A stretch of DNA of 64,000 bases from Bacillus sp. EB01 (GCF_000613125.1 NZ_HG964497.1:3200343-3264342), one strand, 5' to 3'; positions 1-8,060 are shown, numbered from the stretch's first letter. Notes: a model not told the origin generated them from the letters alone. Translations and numbers: made by a program.

Positions 1-40
1 TCGAGTTAAAGCCTTTGAATTTTTCCAATAGGAAAATTTC

Positions 41-70
41 TTCAACTATTCTGCCCCGTTAGCTTAATAA
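41..70. repeat. Dispersed repeat, CTGCCCCGTT core (copy 1, left end)
   Basis: Shows TTCAACTATTCTGCCCCGTT followed by AGCTTAATAA, the left end of a short dispersed element that recurs near 500, 1131, 2241, 4280 and, more degraded, near 4486, 23970 and 24613. It overlaps the 3' end of the first gene, so the element may supply that gene's stop region. Only the left part is visible here. Confidence 0.6.
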
Positions 71-460
71 ACTTTTCTCATTTACATCTATTATGTTTAC
101 TAATTCATCTAAGGTTCCAATGCACTTATTGATTTCAGGCAATTGATAAAAAGTACTTGTTGTTTCAAGGTTATCTACTTCATTATTCGATGAATAAAGA
201 TAGATTTTCTTACTATTCCCAATAGCAATACCAAGTTCAACGTGGCTGCCTTTTCCTGCTGGTAATAACACTACAACAAAATCAGCTTCTATTACGGCAT
301 TTGTCTCCTTTTGACCTATCCCCTTTAGTTCTTCTAAGGTTGTAACGTTTTCATTTAGAGTCCAATCATATGTATGGATGAATCCTTTTTCTTTCAACAT
401 TTCACTAACATACCTAACCTTATCTATATTCTTAAAACTAGATGCAATATAAAATTTCAA
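59..460 (-). CDS. Nucleoside 2-deoxyribosyltransferase-like protein
   Basis: A 133-residue cytosolic protein that looks like the small nucleoside 2-deoxyribosyltransferase/DUF4406-type fold. It opens with a beta strand and a YIASSF motif near residue 4, has a hydrophobic strand DFVVVLLPAGKGSH around 60-73 and then HVELGIAIG, where the Glu would be the nucleophile in this family. Related proteins transfer deoxyribose between bases or hydrolyse nucleotides. The start ATG follows a purine-rich AAAAAGGGGGAGAAAAG site. It is the last gene before the left window edge on its strand, and no partner gene identifies a pathway. Family assignment is by motif; the substrate cannot be inferred. Confidence 0.7.
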   Translation of the reverse strand: MKFYIASSFKNIDKVRYVSEMLKEKGFIHTYDWTLNENVTTLEELKGIGQKETNAVIEADFVVVLLPAGKGSHVELGIAIGNSKKIYLYSSNNEVDNLETTSTFYQLPEINKCIGTLDELVNIIDVNEKSLLS

Positions 461-499
461 CTTTTCTCCCCCTTTTTAATCATAAATATTAACATTTCT

Positions 500-580
500 T
501 ATTCAACTAAACTGCCCCGAATGTTCAATAAGGAATTTAACAAAAAAACACGGTAACTTCATATGCACCGTACTTAAAAC
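500..580. repeat. Dispersed repeat, CTGCCCCGTT family (copy 2)
   Basis: TTATTCAACTAAACTGCCCCG, then AATGTTCAATAAGGAATTTAACAAAAAAACACGGT and a partner ATGCACCGT arm giving a small hairpin. It sits between two genes transcribed leftward and could act as a 3' hairpin for the upstream one. It belongs to the same roughly 80-90 bp family as the copies near 1131 and 4280. Confidence 0.65.
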
Positions 581-584
581 GTTA

Positions 585-911
585 TTATTGTTTTCTATTG
601 TATTTTTCGTATGCAAAATACCAATGTGGCTTATTGTTTCTAATTAGTCCTATTGCTTCGCTATAAGCTGGTTTCTCAAGGCTCTTGAGAGCTTCAAAAT
701 CAATTTTATCAATTTTGAGCCATATAGAAGCTATTGATTCCCCGCAACTAGCCCGTATCATTTCTTCACCGTTTAAATTATTTGCAACCTTAATAAGTGC
801 TGCAATAACATCCTCTTCTGGAAAATTCGAAAGGTCTATGGCACAGTCATCTCTGGTTGCATCGTCAATGTTTTCATCAAGTAAATACTCAATTAATTTT
901 TCTTTGTCCAT
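585..911 (-). CDS. Small acidic hypothetical protein, HEAT-like helices
   Basis: A 108-residue soluble acidic protein with no signal peptide or membrane segment. It consists of short amphipathic helices (EKLIEYLLDENIDDATRDDCAIDL, EEDVIAALIKVANNL) resembling HEAT-repeat immunity or regulatory proteins. The start has a GGAGG site (CTGGAGGCATT) at good distance. It lies 47 bp downstream of a predicted 42-residue membrane peptide on the same strand. I do not recognise the family with certainty; a HEAT-type immunity protein is one possibility, with no toxin gene seen beside it. Confidence 0.6.
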   Translation of the reverse strand: MDKEKLIEYLLDENIDDATRDDCAIDLSNFPEEDVIAALIKVANNLNGEEMIRASCGESIASIWLKIDKIDFEALKSLEKPAYSEAIGLIRNNKPHWYFAYEKYNRKQ

Positions 912-930
912 AATGCCTCCAGTATTACTT

Positions 931-965
931 TCCTCAACGCACCTGTTAACTGAAATTATTAATAA
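931..965. repeat. Partial dispersed repeat, right end (GCACCTGTTAACTG)
   Basis: CGCACCTGTTAACTGAAATTATTAATAA resembles the right-hand end of the CTGCCCCGTT repeat family (compare GCACCCGTTA near 1201 and GCACCTGTTAGCGGAATAA near 2302). No left end is evident immediately upstream, so it is probably a remnant. Confidence 0.35.
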
Positions 966-1087
966 ACTTCCTCTTCTAATTTTTCAATTCTGTCTCTCAA
1001 CTTTTTATTCTCTTTTTTTACTTCATAGGAGTTATAAAACGCCCCTGCGGCAAGCGAAAACGCAAACCAGGCCCATAACCAATCCAT
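959..1087 (-). CDS. 42-residue membrane-anchored peptide
   Basis: Read directly from the minus strand: an N-terminal hydrophobic stretch MDWLWAWFAFSLAAGAF is followed by a charged coiled-coil-like tail rich in Lys and Glu (VKKENKKLRDRIEKLEEE). The start ATG has a strong GAGGGGGATTTTG ribosome binding site and the frame ends cleanly at TAA. The layout, one N-terminal transmembrane helix plus a short coiled coil, is common among small Bacillus membrane peptides. Function unknown. It could be cotranscribed with the downstream 108-residue gene 47 bp away. Confidence 0.6.
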   Translation of the reverse strand: MDWLWAWFAFSLAAGAFYNSYEVKKENKKLRDRIEKLEEEVY

Positions 1088-1130
1088 TCAAAATCCCCCT
1101 CTATACTCTCCCTAATAATTCATTACCTTA

Positions 1131-1220
1131 TTGGACTAACCTGCCCCGTTTGTTTAATAAGGAATTCAACAAAAAGGGCCTTAATCCTTCTTGGATCAAA
1201 GCACCCGTTACTTTAAGTAC
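1131..1220. repeat. Dispersed repeat, CTGCCCCGTT family (copy 3, most complete)
   Basis: Left end TTGGACTAACCTGCCCCGTT, body TGTTTAATAAGGAATTCAACAAAAAGGGCC, hairpin-forming centre ending GGATCAAAGCACCCGTTAC. Left CTAAC and right GTTA(G) are complementary, so the unit has imperfect inverted ends. Nearly the same body recurs near 4280 and 23990. Confidence 0.7.
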
Positions 1221-1374
1221 AATACTTCACCATCTCCGAAGAATCCCTTTAATTATGGGTTCAAGTAAGAATCTCCTTCTAACGTTTTTATATTTATTAT
1301 ATTTATCGAACTGGATAACTACTTAAAACTGAAAAAGAATGTGCCAATATTTTTTAAACAAGACAGTCCATAAA

Positions 1375-1412
1375 AAACCTCCCTTAAAACAAGAGGAGGT
1401 TAGCATAATCGA
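1375..1412 (-). terminator. Rho-independent terminator, minus strand
   Basis: AACCTCC and GGAGGTT arms separated by an 11-13 base loop, followed on the minus strand by TTTTTTATGG. No gene is recognised upstream of it on that strand, so it may serve an unseen short transcript between about 1410 and 1520. Confidence 0.5.
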
Positions 1413-1523
1413 CATTGTCGGAGTACATATTTTTCCTTGTAGCATCTCTTGCTCATAGTGAATATTATATAGGACTAGGACGAGTAGATATGTGTATTTA
1501 CGAAGGGAGATAGAGTAGATTTC

Positions 1524-2111
1524 ATGAATAATCAATCTAAAGAAATCCTCGGTTCATGGATAGCAGCAATCGGAACAATTAGCTCGGCTATCGGAAGTAC
1601 ACCATCACATTTCATAAATAGTGATTTGCGAAAAAATCTAGATTTATGGGGGAATGTTTTGCAAGCAACCGGAAATGCTCTAGAAGCGGATGGACAAGGG
1701 GCAGTTTCTCTCGAAAAGCTTGGAAATGAAATACAATCAATTGGAAATGTTACTGTAATTTCTGGGCTAATTAGTAACTTTGAAAAAGAAATCGAACAGA
1801 AGTTGATAATTTCTGGAAACTTGATACAAGCTTTAGGTGGACTTGTTTCACTAGCAGATGAATTAGAGGATCCTACAGCTTCAGGTCAATTATATAACAT
1901 TATAGGTAATCTGTTACAATCTATAGGTAATTCATTACAGGCTATAGCAGGAACTTATGAATTAAAAAATGAGCAAAAAGGCTATAAAATACATAAAAAT
2001 CCTGAATCATTAGAAGTTAGTGGCAGTTGGATACAAGCAATTGGTTCTGTAATTTCATTGATTGGACAAATAAAAGAAGAGGATAATGAAATTGACGTAT
2101 CAGAAAGGTAA
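1524..2111 (+). CDS. DUF6944-like repetitive protein
   Basis: A 195-residue protein made of degenerate repeats of a GSWIQAIGSVISLIG-type motif: GSWIAAIGTISSAIG near the start, GNVLQATGNAL, GNEIQSIGNVT, GNLIQALGGLV, GNLLQSIGNSLQAI and GSWIQAIGSVISLIG near the C-terminus. This matches what I recall of the Bacillus repetitive family DUF6944. There is no signal peptide; the amphipathic Gly-x-x-(I/L)-Q-x-x-G pattern suggests a membrane- or coat-associated helical array, which is inference. A good site (GAAGGGAGATAG) precedes the ATG. It is monocistronic and preceded by a roughly 150-bp region without genes. Confidence 0.7.
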   Translation: MNNQSKEILGSWIAAIGTISSAIGSTPSHFINSDLRKNLDLWGNVLQATGNALEADGQGAVSLEKLGNEIQSIGNVTVISGLISNFEKEIEQKLIISGNLIQALGGLVSLADELEDPTASGQLYNIIGNLLQSIGNSLQAIAGTYELKNEQKGYKIHKNPESLEVSGSWIQAIGSVISLIGQIKEEDNEIDVSER

Positions 2112-2240
2112 ACATCGGATTAACATTAGCTTTGTTTACTTTTTCTGATATTGGGAGCAAGGGATTTAAGTAAAACTAAGTATGTTTTCCGTCATCTTGG
2201 TTTACATAAACATTATAAAACGGTTCTATGCAATCTCTTT

Positions 2241-2320
2241 TTCAACTATTCTGCCCCGTTACTTGAATATAGAAAAAGCGATCCCTCATTATTGAAGAAT
2301 CGCACCTGTTAGCGGAATAA
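2241..2320. repeat. Dispersed repeat, CTGCCCCGTT family (copy 4)
   Basis: TTCAACTATTCTGCCCCGTTAC at the left, a GCGAT/ATCGC hairpin in the middle and GCACCTGTTAGCGGAATAA at the right. It occupies the convergent intergenic space between the DUF6944-like gene and the oxidase gene, where it could terminate transcription from either side. Confidence 0.7.
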
Positions 2321-2393
2321 CTAATGTTAAGAGTCCACCTTACTTTGCCAAAGAACAAAATTGATTTTTTCCATAGTTATTTTTCGTAGATAT

Positions 2394-4157
2394 TTAAGGC
2401 AATACCTTATACGGTCTCATCATTTCATTACCTGCATGTTCAAGAATATGGCAATGCCATACATATCCAGGACCAAGGCTAGGATCAAATTGATACGGTC
2501 TGCCATCCTGGGATGCAAACCGAACTCTTATAGTCGTTACTTCTCCTGGATTCATTTGTATAGTATCCTTCCAGCCTTTCTCATTGAGTGGAGGAGGAAT
2601 AGGCTGACCTTGCAAATATGGGCTGATCGGCAGAATCTTGGGCTTAGTAAAATATGGCGGGGTGCCCGGAGGTGTCGTTTGATTTAGTTTCTTCCATTCT
2701 CTTAAATAATCGTCTGATCGGACTTTGTGGCGGCTAACGAGCTGGTACTGAACAAGATGAAGATGGATTGGATGAGTATCATCGGTAAGATTTACAACTT
2801 GCCAATCTTCTGTCGTTCCTGCCCGTGGAAGCTCAGAAACGGGATTTCGCATCATTTGTCCATCTAACGTAACTGCCAACGGGCCATTAGGACCCTCGAA
2901 TTCGAATAAAGTTAAAGTTCTGGTTATCGTTGGCTTTAATTGCGGCATATTGTTGAGAATAGGTGGTAATTTCTTTGGCGGTAGGACGGTTTCATTAGTG
3001 ACTGTAAATTGCATAATTTGACCAACTGTTTGTGGATCGGCTGGTGTTCCACCCGGGAAAGGGGCATTTGCAGTGTTCATTAAAATAACGGTCGTACCCG
3101 GAGCCAGAGTAGAGAAATCAATAAGGATATCTGCTCGTTCTGCCGGTGAAATCAAAAGTGAGGACAGTTCTACAGGTTGAGGTAAGTAACCTCCATCGCT
3201 GCCAATCTGGATAAATTTTTGTTGATTTGATAGCTTTAAATCATAAAAACGTGCGTTTGAGCCATTTACAATACGGAAACGGTATTGTTGAGGCTTGACA
3301 TTAAGGTTCGGCCAGACCTTTCCATTCACCGTTATTGTGTTTCCAAAAAACTCTGGTACCCAATAAGGATGAATACTTGGGTTAACCCCCACTTGCTCAT
3401 AGAAAAGAGAACCATCTGTATTAAAAGATCGGTCCTGAATGATGAGCGGAATCTCATTTTCTCTACCAGGAAGAAACGAGGCATTTGGGTCATTCATATC
3501 ACGAAGCATATAACCCCCTGCAAGTCCAGCGTATAAAGTCAAACGATTTATTCCCATGGTATGGTCATGGTACCAAAGGGTTGTAGGATGCTGTAAATTT
3601 AGGTAGGTGTACTTATCAGTTGTAAATGCCATACCTGTCCTTCCATCTGCTGTAAACCAAGCATTAGGATGACCATCAAAATAAGATGGAGTTTCTCCAC
3701 CGTGCAAATGAGTGACAATAGGTACAGGTTTCTGTGCTAGGGGGAATCCTGGTGGAAATGATGGAAATGGTGGTCGGGGAATTGCCAGGGAATTTGGATT
3801 TGCCCAAACGATTGTCGGATCCACCGGGAGAAAAAGGGGGCTAGTAAGGTTGTTTATCCATTGAACATGTACAGGAATTCCTCGAATAGCTTCAAATGTA
3901 GGGCCTGGAGTGCTTCTAAAGTAAACCGCTCTTCCTGTGTTTGAGTCCTGTATCATACCGCCGTAACCATAAACTTTCGTTGTACCGAATCCAGGTGGTA
4001 AGAGTTGTTGCTGGAACTCACTAACATTAATTTTATATTCATGGCCAATAACCTGACCAGTGTTAGGTTGTCTTAGAATCGTAGGCATATATACCGGTGG
4101 GATGAACAGTTGATTTATATATTTAGGAATACTTTTTGGATCTAAAGGTTTTACCAT
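2394..4157 (-). CDS. CotA-like multicopper oxidase
   Basis: A 587-residue three-cupredoxin-domain oxidase. The copper motifs are complete: THLHGG near 149-154, WYHDHTMG near 195-202, HPIHLHL near 462-468 and HCHILEH near 568-574, with a Met pair five residues later as likely axial ligand. The order and surrounding sequence resemble Bacillus CotA spore-coat laccase and bilirubin oxidases, which couple phenol or pigment oxidation to reduction of oxygen to water. It lacks a signal peptide, as CotA does. It is about 70 residues longer than B. subtilis CotA (513), partly from a Pro-rich insert near 118-143 before the first copper motif. The start has a GAAAGGACGGAGATT site. Monocistronic; a spore-coat location is inference. 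Confidence 0.88.
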   Translation of the reverse strand: MVKPLDPKSIPKYINQLFIPPVYMPTILRQPNTGQVIGHEYKINVSEFQQQLLPPGFGTTKVYGYGGMIQDSNTGRAVYFRSTPGPTFEAIRGIPVHVQWINNLTSPLFLPVDPTIVWANPNSLAIPRPPFPSFPPGFPLAQKPVPIVTHLHGGETPSYFDGHPNAWFTADGRTGMAFTTDKYTYLNLQHPTTLWYHDHTMGINRLTLYAGLAGGYMLRDMNDPNASFLPGRENEIPLIIQDRSFNTDGSLFYEQVGVNPSIHPYWVPEFFGNTITVNGKVWPNLNVKPQQYRFRIVNGSNARFYDLKLSNQQKFIQIGSDGGYLPQPVELSSLLISPAERADILIDFSTLAPGTTVILMNTANAPFPGGTPADPQTVGQIMQFTVTNETVLPPKKLPPILNNMPQLKPTITRTLTLFEFEGPNGPLAVTLDGQMMRNPVSELPRAGTTEDWQVVNLTDDTHPIHLHLVQYQLVSRHKVRSDDYLREWKKLNQTTPPGTPPYFTKPKILPISPYLQGQPIPPPLNEKGWKDTIQMNPGEVTTIRVRFASQDGRPYQFDPSLGPGYVWHCHILEHAGNEMMRPYKVLP

Positions 4158-4279
4158 AATCTCCGTCCTTTCCTCTCCATATCACTACGGTATATGAAGG
4201 AAAGGAGAATTTTATGCCCAGCTATTTCCACCTTTTATAATAACCTTGATAAAAACCAGCTGACTAAAAAATTTACGTT

Positions 4280-4360
4280 ATTAAACTAACCTGCCCCGTT
4301 TGTTCAGTAAGGAATTTAAAAAAAGATGGAAATCCTTCTTGGGTCGCACTTGTTAGTAAA
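4280..4360. repeat. Dispersed repeat, CTGCCCCGTT family (copy 5)
   Basis: TTAAACTAACCTGCCCCGTT then TGTTCAGTAAGGAATTT, ending GTCGCACTTGTTAG. It lies upstream of the oxidase gene in a 400-bp stretch that otherwise shows no gene. Confidence 0.65.
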
Positions 4361-4480
4361 AAGTATCCACTTTGGTTTACTAAACACCAAACTGTATTAA
4401 ATGAAGTCAAGGTGCTTGTAATTCCCCTTTCCCCATTGCTCAGATGTAAGTTTACCGAAAAAAGGCTGTGGATGATTTTC

Positions 4481-4530
4481 TATAAACCTGCCCTTTTAGC
4501 TTAATAAGAAAATTAACAAAAAGGCGCCTA
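4481..4530. repeat. Dispersed repeat, degraded copy 6
   Basis: ATAAACCTGCCCTTTTAGC, TTAATAAGAAAATTAACAAAAAGGCG resembles the left half of the CTGCCCCGTT family with several substitutions; no right end is visible. Confidence 0.4.
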
Positions 4531-4558
4531 ATTGTTTTGAAAATTTTGCTGGATATTA

Positions 4559-4708
4559 ATGGTGTATCCAAATAACCGCTGGTCTATTGATTCTGCTACT
4601 AAAATTTTTAGTGAGGAATGGATATTTGATGACGAGTTTTTTGTCACCGGATCTGAAATTTATGGGAAAATATACTTTATCATAAATTGGAAAAAGAACT
4701 TCGAATAA
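4559..4708 (+). CDS. Possible 49-residue protein or gene remnant
   Basis: An ATG-started frame of 49 residues beginning MVYPNNRWSI and ending in a Lys/Asn-rich tail, stopping just before a bidirectional hairpin. The ribosome binding site is weak (CTGGATATTA). The acidic middle (FSEEWIFDDEFF) reads like real protein, so this may be a fragment of a larger degraded gene. Not recognised; low confidence. Confidence 0.25.
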   Translation: MVYPNNRWSIDSATKIFSEEWIFDDEFFVTGSEIYGKIYFIINWKKNFE

Positions 4709-4709
4709 A

Positions 4710-4745
4710 AAAAACATAGGGAGATTTTAGTCTTCCTATGTTTTC
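4710..4745 (-). terminator. Rho-independent terminator for the 49-residue gene
   Basis: ACATAGG and CCTATGT arms with a short loop, followed on the minus strand by TTTTTTTTAT. It lies directly after the stop codon of the small gene ending at 4753. Confidence 0.75.
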
Positions 4746-4752
4746 ATTCATA

Positions 4753-4902
4753 TTATTTATCTGTTTGTTTTTGCTTCTTTTTCAAATACTCTGCACGCAA
4801 TTTTTCAAGTTGCTGCTTTTTATCAAATTTGTCAGGAGTCTGTTTTTCATGAAATTTTGTCACAGCTACCTTACCTTTGGTATCCAATTGATATTTTCCC
4901 AC
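4753..4902 (-). CDS. Conserved-looking 49-residue basic protein
   Basis: Read from the minus strand with a GTG start preceded by AGGTGAACAAA at ideal spacing; an in-frame GTG nine bases upstream is less well placed. The product begins MGKYQLDTKGKVAVTKF and ends in a Lys/Gln-rich helical tail (LRAEYLKKKQKQ). No membrane segment. It is charged, probably cytosolic, and followed by a clear terminator, which supports a real transcription unit. It resembles short uncharacterised Bacillus proteins, but I cannot name a family. Confidence 0.6.
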   Translation of the reverse strand: MGKYQLDTKGKVAVTKFHEKQTPDKFDKKQQLEKLRAEYLKKKQKQTDK

Positions 4903-5606
4903 TTTGTTCACCTACTTTTCTTGTCCTTAAAGAGAATCTATCCAACAAATATAATATACCTTATTTTACTGAAGTAAACCTTATTACTTTATTAGTGTAC
5001 TGCTAACCTTGCATATATAAGCAAGTAAAAACATTAAAAACAAAGTAAAATAATTCATCGCCAAACGGTATTCATTTCATTGCTATAATCAAAATAATAT
5101 GCCTAGACACTCTGCATAAGCCTCAATAATTCTTTGAACTACCCCCACCTATGAACTGAAGAATATTCTGAATACTCTAGTTATAATGTTGATTATATTG
5201 TAATGAATTGGAAGATGGAACCAATTTTAAATCATGAATTTTTTGGTTTTCATTATACTCCTTTATTTGCTGATTACGTACGTACCCACTGTGGGCGTTG
5301 CTCGACTGGTTGTTGGATGCTTATTGGGGCGTCGACCGCCAGCCGGAAGGGCTGGCTTTTTCCAAAAGAGAGGTTGAAGGTTGAAGTAATACACTTCGTC
5401 GGAAAATCATTGATGCGGTATTTTCTTTTTCGGTTACAATGGATTTAATCCCTGGCCGTGATCTCTGTTCCTTTTAGCTTTATTCTCAGGGTAAAGATTC
5501 TTTCTAAAAACACTGTCCCATAAATTTACATTTACTGATTTTTTCGATAAAATGTTAACTAACTAACTATCTTTTATTTGTAACTTTTAAGAAAGCAGGT
5601 GCTGAT
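4903..5606. other. Intergenic stretch without a recognised gene
   Basis: About 700 bp of mostly AT-rich sequence. The one open frame here, about 81 codons from 5203, has no good ribosome binding site and no family resemblance, and it spans a strong hairpin, so it is not called. The only structured features are the hairpin at 5338-5361 and the AT-rich leader before the WXG100-like pair. Confidence 0.5.
5338..5361 (+). terminator. Rho-independent terminator-like hairpin
   Basis: GCCAGCC-GGAAG-GGCTGGC followed by TTTTT, a textbook intrinsic terminator on the plus strand. No upstream gene is recognised, which suggests either a lost gene or a short untranslated transcript starting somewhere after 4980. 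Confidence 0.65.
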
Positions 5607-5948
5607 TTGAGTTTGAATGTAAGTGCGGCCAGGCAGCAGGCGCGGGCTCTGGGCAATAATGCTGATGAAGTAAAGGCGATTTCCAATCAATTGGAGTCTT
5701 TCCAATACAATTTAAATAGCCACTGGCAGGCTGAGGAAATGACCTATGTTAATCGGGCTTTCAACCGAATCCAGCAGGAGTTGTCTTCTATAGCCGTTAC
5801 GCTAAATCAGTTGGAGACGTCTATCATAGATGCGGCTGAAGCGATTAGGAGAGAAGAAGAATTAGAGGAAAAGAGGAAACAGGAAGAAGAAGAGAGGAAA
5901 CAAGAGGAATTGGAAGCAAAGATGAAACTAAGTGGTGGTATGAGATGA
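5607..5948 (+). CDS. YwqI/DUF5344-like WXG100-superfamily protein
   Basis: A 113-residue helical protein with TTG start and an AGGTG site (AAGCAGGTGCTGAT). The first 75 residues form two helices like small WXG100/ESAT-6-fold proteins, with HWQAEE in the turn region and conserved spacing to an internal QLETSIIDAAEAI helix. A long Glu/Lys/Arg-rich coiled tail follows. In B. subtilis the ywqHIJ locus places such DUF5082/DUF5344 proteins before an LXG toxin exported by the type VII (Yuk) system. Here the next gene overlaps by four bases (ATGA) and also has a WXG motif, but no LXG toxin follows. Function as a type VII chaperone or targeting factor is inference. Confidence 0.65.
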   Translation: MSLNVSAARQQARALGNNADEVKAISNQLESFQYNLNSHWQAEEMTYVNRAFNRIQQELSSIAVTLNQLETSIIDAAEAIRREEELEEKRKQEEEERKQEELEAKMKLSGGMR

Positions 5949-6238
5949 ACAAGTTAATGGTAGACGTTGCACAGTTGGAAAAAGCAGCATCCAAACTTAA
6001 TCAGCAAGCAAAGGATTGCGAAGCTATTTATAACCAATTGATTACTCTAACTGGAAGTACGGGAACCGCCTGGGAAGGTGAAGATAGTCTTGCCTTCGTT
6101 GCCCAAATAAAAGGCCCCCTCGATGACCTTCACAAAATGCAATCTACAATGAAGGAGTATGCCGAGTTTTTACAGTATAGTTCCAAAACGTATCGCGATG
6201 CTCAGCAAGATATCATCGCTGCAGCTAAAAGTTTATAG
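5945..6238 (+). CDS. WXG100-family protein
   Basis: A 97-residue protein with two helices separated by a TAWEGED turn near residues 38-44, matching the W-x-G hallmark of ESAT-6-like type VII secretion substrates. It ends with a YRDAQQDIIAAAKSL helix. The start codon overlaps the stop of the preceding gene (ATGA), so the two are translationally coupled and probably form a heterodimer. Neither secretion machinery nor a toxin gene lies in the window: the following gene is an oppositely oriented acetyltransferase. Either the pair is an orphan substrate/partner set acting with a distant secretion system, or it is what is left of a toxin locus. Confidence 0.75.
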   Translation: MNKLMVDVAQLEKAASKLNQQAKDCEAIYNQLITLTGSTGTAWEGEDSLAFVAQIKGPLDDLHKMQSTMKEYAEFLQYSSKTYRDAQQDIIAAAKSL

Positions 6239-6244
6239 AATCAC

Positions 6245-6285
6245 TCAAAAAGCCCATGGTCCGGAGTGGATTTCATGGGCTCTAC
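6245..6285 (-). terminator. Convergent hairpin between WXG100 and acetyltransferase genes
   Basis: AGCCCATG and CATGGGCT arms around a 15-base loop. The minus-strand exit is TTTTTGAG, so it best fits termination of the acetyltransferase gene; it may also slow plus-strand transcription. Confidence 0.6.
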
Positions 6286-6287
6286 AT

Positions 6288-6857
6288 TTATTCTATTTCT
6301 TTTAAAAATTTTGCCGGGACTCCTGCAACTACTGTATTAGCTGGGACATCCTTCGTAACAACTGCTCCCGCCGCCACAACTGAATTGTCACCAATCGTTA
6401 CACCAGGCAGGATGGTTGCATTTGATCCAATCCAGACGTTCTTGCCAATGTTAACGGGAAAGGGGTATGTTGTGTTTCTTGTTTCTAGAGGCAATCCATG
6501 GTTAAGTGTAGCAATCGTAACATTCATACCGATCATTGAACCGTCACCGATTGTAATACCACCTCTGTCTTGGAATGAACACCCTGTGTTGAAAAATACG
6601 TTTTTTCCGATCGTGATATTTTTACCAAAGTCAGTATGAAATGGCGGGAAACACATAAAAGAAGAGTCGACTTTGGTGCCAGTCAGTTCACTGAATATCT
6701 TTACTATTTCTTCCTTTGAATGAAAGGAACTATTCAATTCCATTGTGATCCTTTGGGCTTCATAACTGCATTGAGTTAATAACCCATGTAATTCTTTATC
6801 CTCACCTGAAATTGGGTTGCCTTTCCTGCAAAAATCCAGAAACTCTTCCATGTTCAT
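6288..6857 (-). CDS. Maltose/galactoside O-acetyltransferase-family protein
   Basis: A 189-residue left-handed beta-helix acetyltransferase. An N-terminal Mac-type helical domain (residues 1-60) precedes hexapeptide repeats ([58 protein letters not shown]) and ends with the typical [13 protein letters not shown]. The family acetylates the 6-OH of maltose, galactosides or related sugars with acetyl-CoA. The NHGL segment near 117 carries the catalytic His. Monocistronic between convergent neighbours; the acceptor sugar cannot be read from sequence. It is close to the usual 185-residue length of Maa. Confidence 0.85.
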   Translation of the reverse strand: MNMEEFLDFCRKGNPISGEDKELHGLLTQCSYEAQRITMELNSSFHSKEEIVKIFSELTGTKVDSSFMCFPPFHTDFGKNITIGKNVFFNTGCSFQDRGGITIGDGSMIGMNVTIATLNHGLPLETRNTTYPFPVNIGKNVWIGSNATILPGVTIGDNSVVAAGAVVTKDVPANTVVAGVPAKFLKEIE

Positions 6858-7019
6858 TTTTCATACCCACCTTTCTTTGCAAAGAGGTACGAGTCCCCAG
6901 AAGGACCATACCAAGTACATTCCATTTGCTAAAAAAGGTGAGACTGAAAGCATTGCCCGTCAATCTCACCATACTTATTCAGTTTATTGTTTTTTAGATT
7001 TCATTATTTAATACTTGAA

Positions 7020-8060
7020 CTATATGGTGCTGATATCGATGACGAACCGGTACTTCACATCGGAGGCCAATACGCGTTTATAGGCTTCATCAATTTGGTC
7101 TGCCGTAACAATCTCGATTTTAGGAACAATAGAATGCTCTGCACAGAAATTGAGCATTTCCTGGGTTTCGCGGATTCCTCCAATCATGGACCCGGCAAAT
7201 GAACGGCGATGGCCAATTAGTGACATCACGTGCAGTGACAACGGCTCTGCGGGCGCACCGACGTTTACTAAGGTTCCATCCAACGTTAGCAGTGATAAAT
7301 AAGCATTCAGGTCAATTTTAGCACTAACCGTGTTAATGATTAAATCAAAGGATCTTGCCAGTTTTTCGAACGTTTCTGAATTGCTTGTGGCATAGTAATG
7401 CTTTGCTCCGAATTGCAGGCCGTCTTCTTTTTTATTTAGTGATTGGGATAATACAGTCACTTCAGCACCCATTGCACTTGCGATTTTGACTGCCATATGG
7501 CCAAGGCCGCCCATGCCGACAACGGCTACTTTCTTGCCAGGGCCGGCTCCCCAATGTTTTAGCGGCGAATAGGTAGTAATGCCTGCGCAAAGCAATGGCG
7601 CTGCGGCGTCAAGCTCAATGTTATCAGGAATACGAACGACGAAATTCTCCGTAACGACAATGTGGGTTGAATAGCCGCCCTGGGTAGGCTCGCCGTATTT
7701 GTCAACGCCTGCATAGGTAGGGACATTTCCTTTGAGACAGTACTGTTCTTCCCCTTTACGGCAGTTCTCGCATTCCCCGCATGAATCGACCATACAACCG
7801 ACTCCTACCCTATCACCAACCTTGTACTTTGTCACTTCGGGGCCAACCTGCGTGACAATTCCGGCAATCTCATGACCAGGTACGAGCGGATAATTGACCG
7901 GACCCCACTCCCCATGAGCAGTATGGATATCCGAATGGCAAATGCCTGCATATTTAATTTCAATTAGAACATCATGCAAATCAAGGTCGCGCCTTTTAAT
8001 TTCAGCAGCCCGGAAAGGCTTGTCAGGACCATCGACGGCACGCGCTTTAACAGTTATCAT
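7020..8060 (-). CDS. adhA: Zinc-dependent alcohol dehydrogenase, AdhA-like
   Basis: A 346-residue medium-chain dehydrogenase of the cinnamyl-alcohol/YahK type. The catalytic zinc site is visible as [14 protein letters not shown] (Cys38 region) with GHEIAG. The structural zinc Cys cluster is [17 protein letters not shown], and [11 protein letters not shown] is the NADP(H)-binding loop. Such enzymes reduce aldehydes to alcohols. I chose the ATG at 8060 because it has a clean TTGGAGG site and the conserved MITVKARAV start; the frame extends 41 codons further upstream without support. It is divergent from a MerR regulator, as in B. subtilis, where adhR controls adhA in response to formaldehyde and methylglyoxal. 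Its promoter has a 19-bp spacer carrying a MerR palindrome. Confidence 0.9.
   Translation of the reverse strand: MITVKARAVDGPDKPFRAAEIKRRDLDLHDVLIEIKYAGICHSDIHTAHGEWGPVNYPLVPGHEIAGIVTQVGPEVTKYKVGDRVGVGCMVDSCGECENCRKGEEQYCLKGNVPTYAGVDKYGEPTQGGYSTHIVVTENFVVRIPDNIELDAAAPLLCAGITTYSPLKHWGAGPGKKVAVVGMGGLGHMAVKIASAMGAEVTVLSQSLNKKEDGLQFGAKHYYATSNSETFEKLARSFDLIINTVSAKIDLNAYLSLLTLDGTLVNVGAPAEPLSLHVMSLIGHRRSFAGSMIGGIRETQEMLNFCAEHSIVPKIEIVTADQIDEAYKRVLASDVKYRFVIDISTI

Noticed and set aside
685..1326. 213-codon plus-strand frame
   Set aside because: It runs antisense through the HEAT-like gene and a dispersed repeat, with low-complexity Ser/Leu composition.
5203..5448. 81-codon plus-strand frame
   Set aside because: No ribosome binding site or family resemblance, and it spans a perfect intrinsic terminator.
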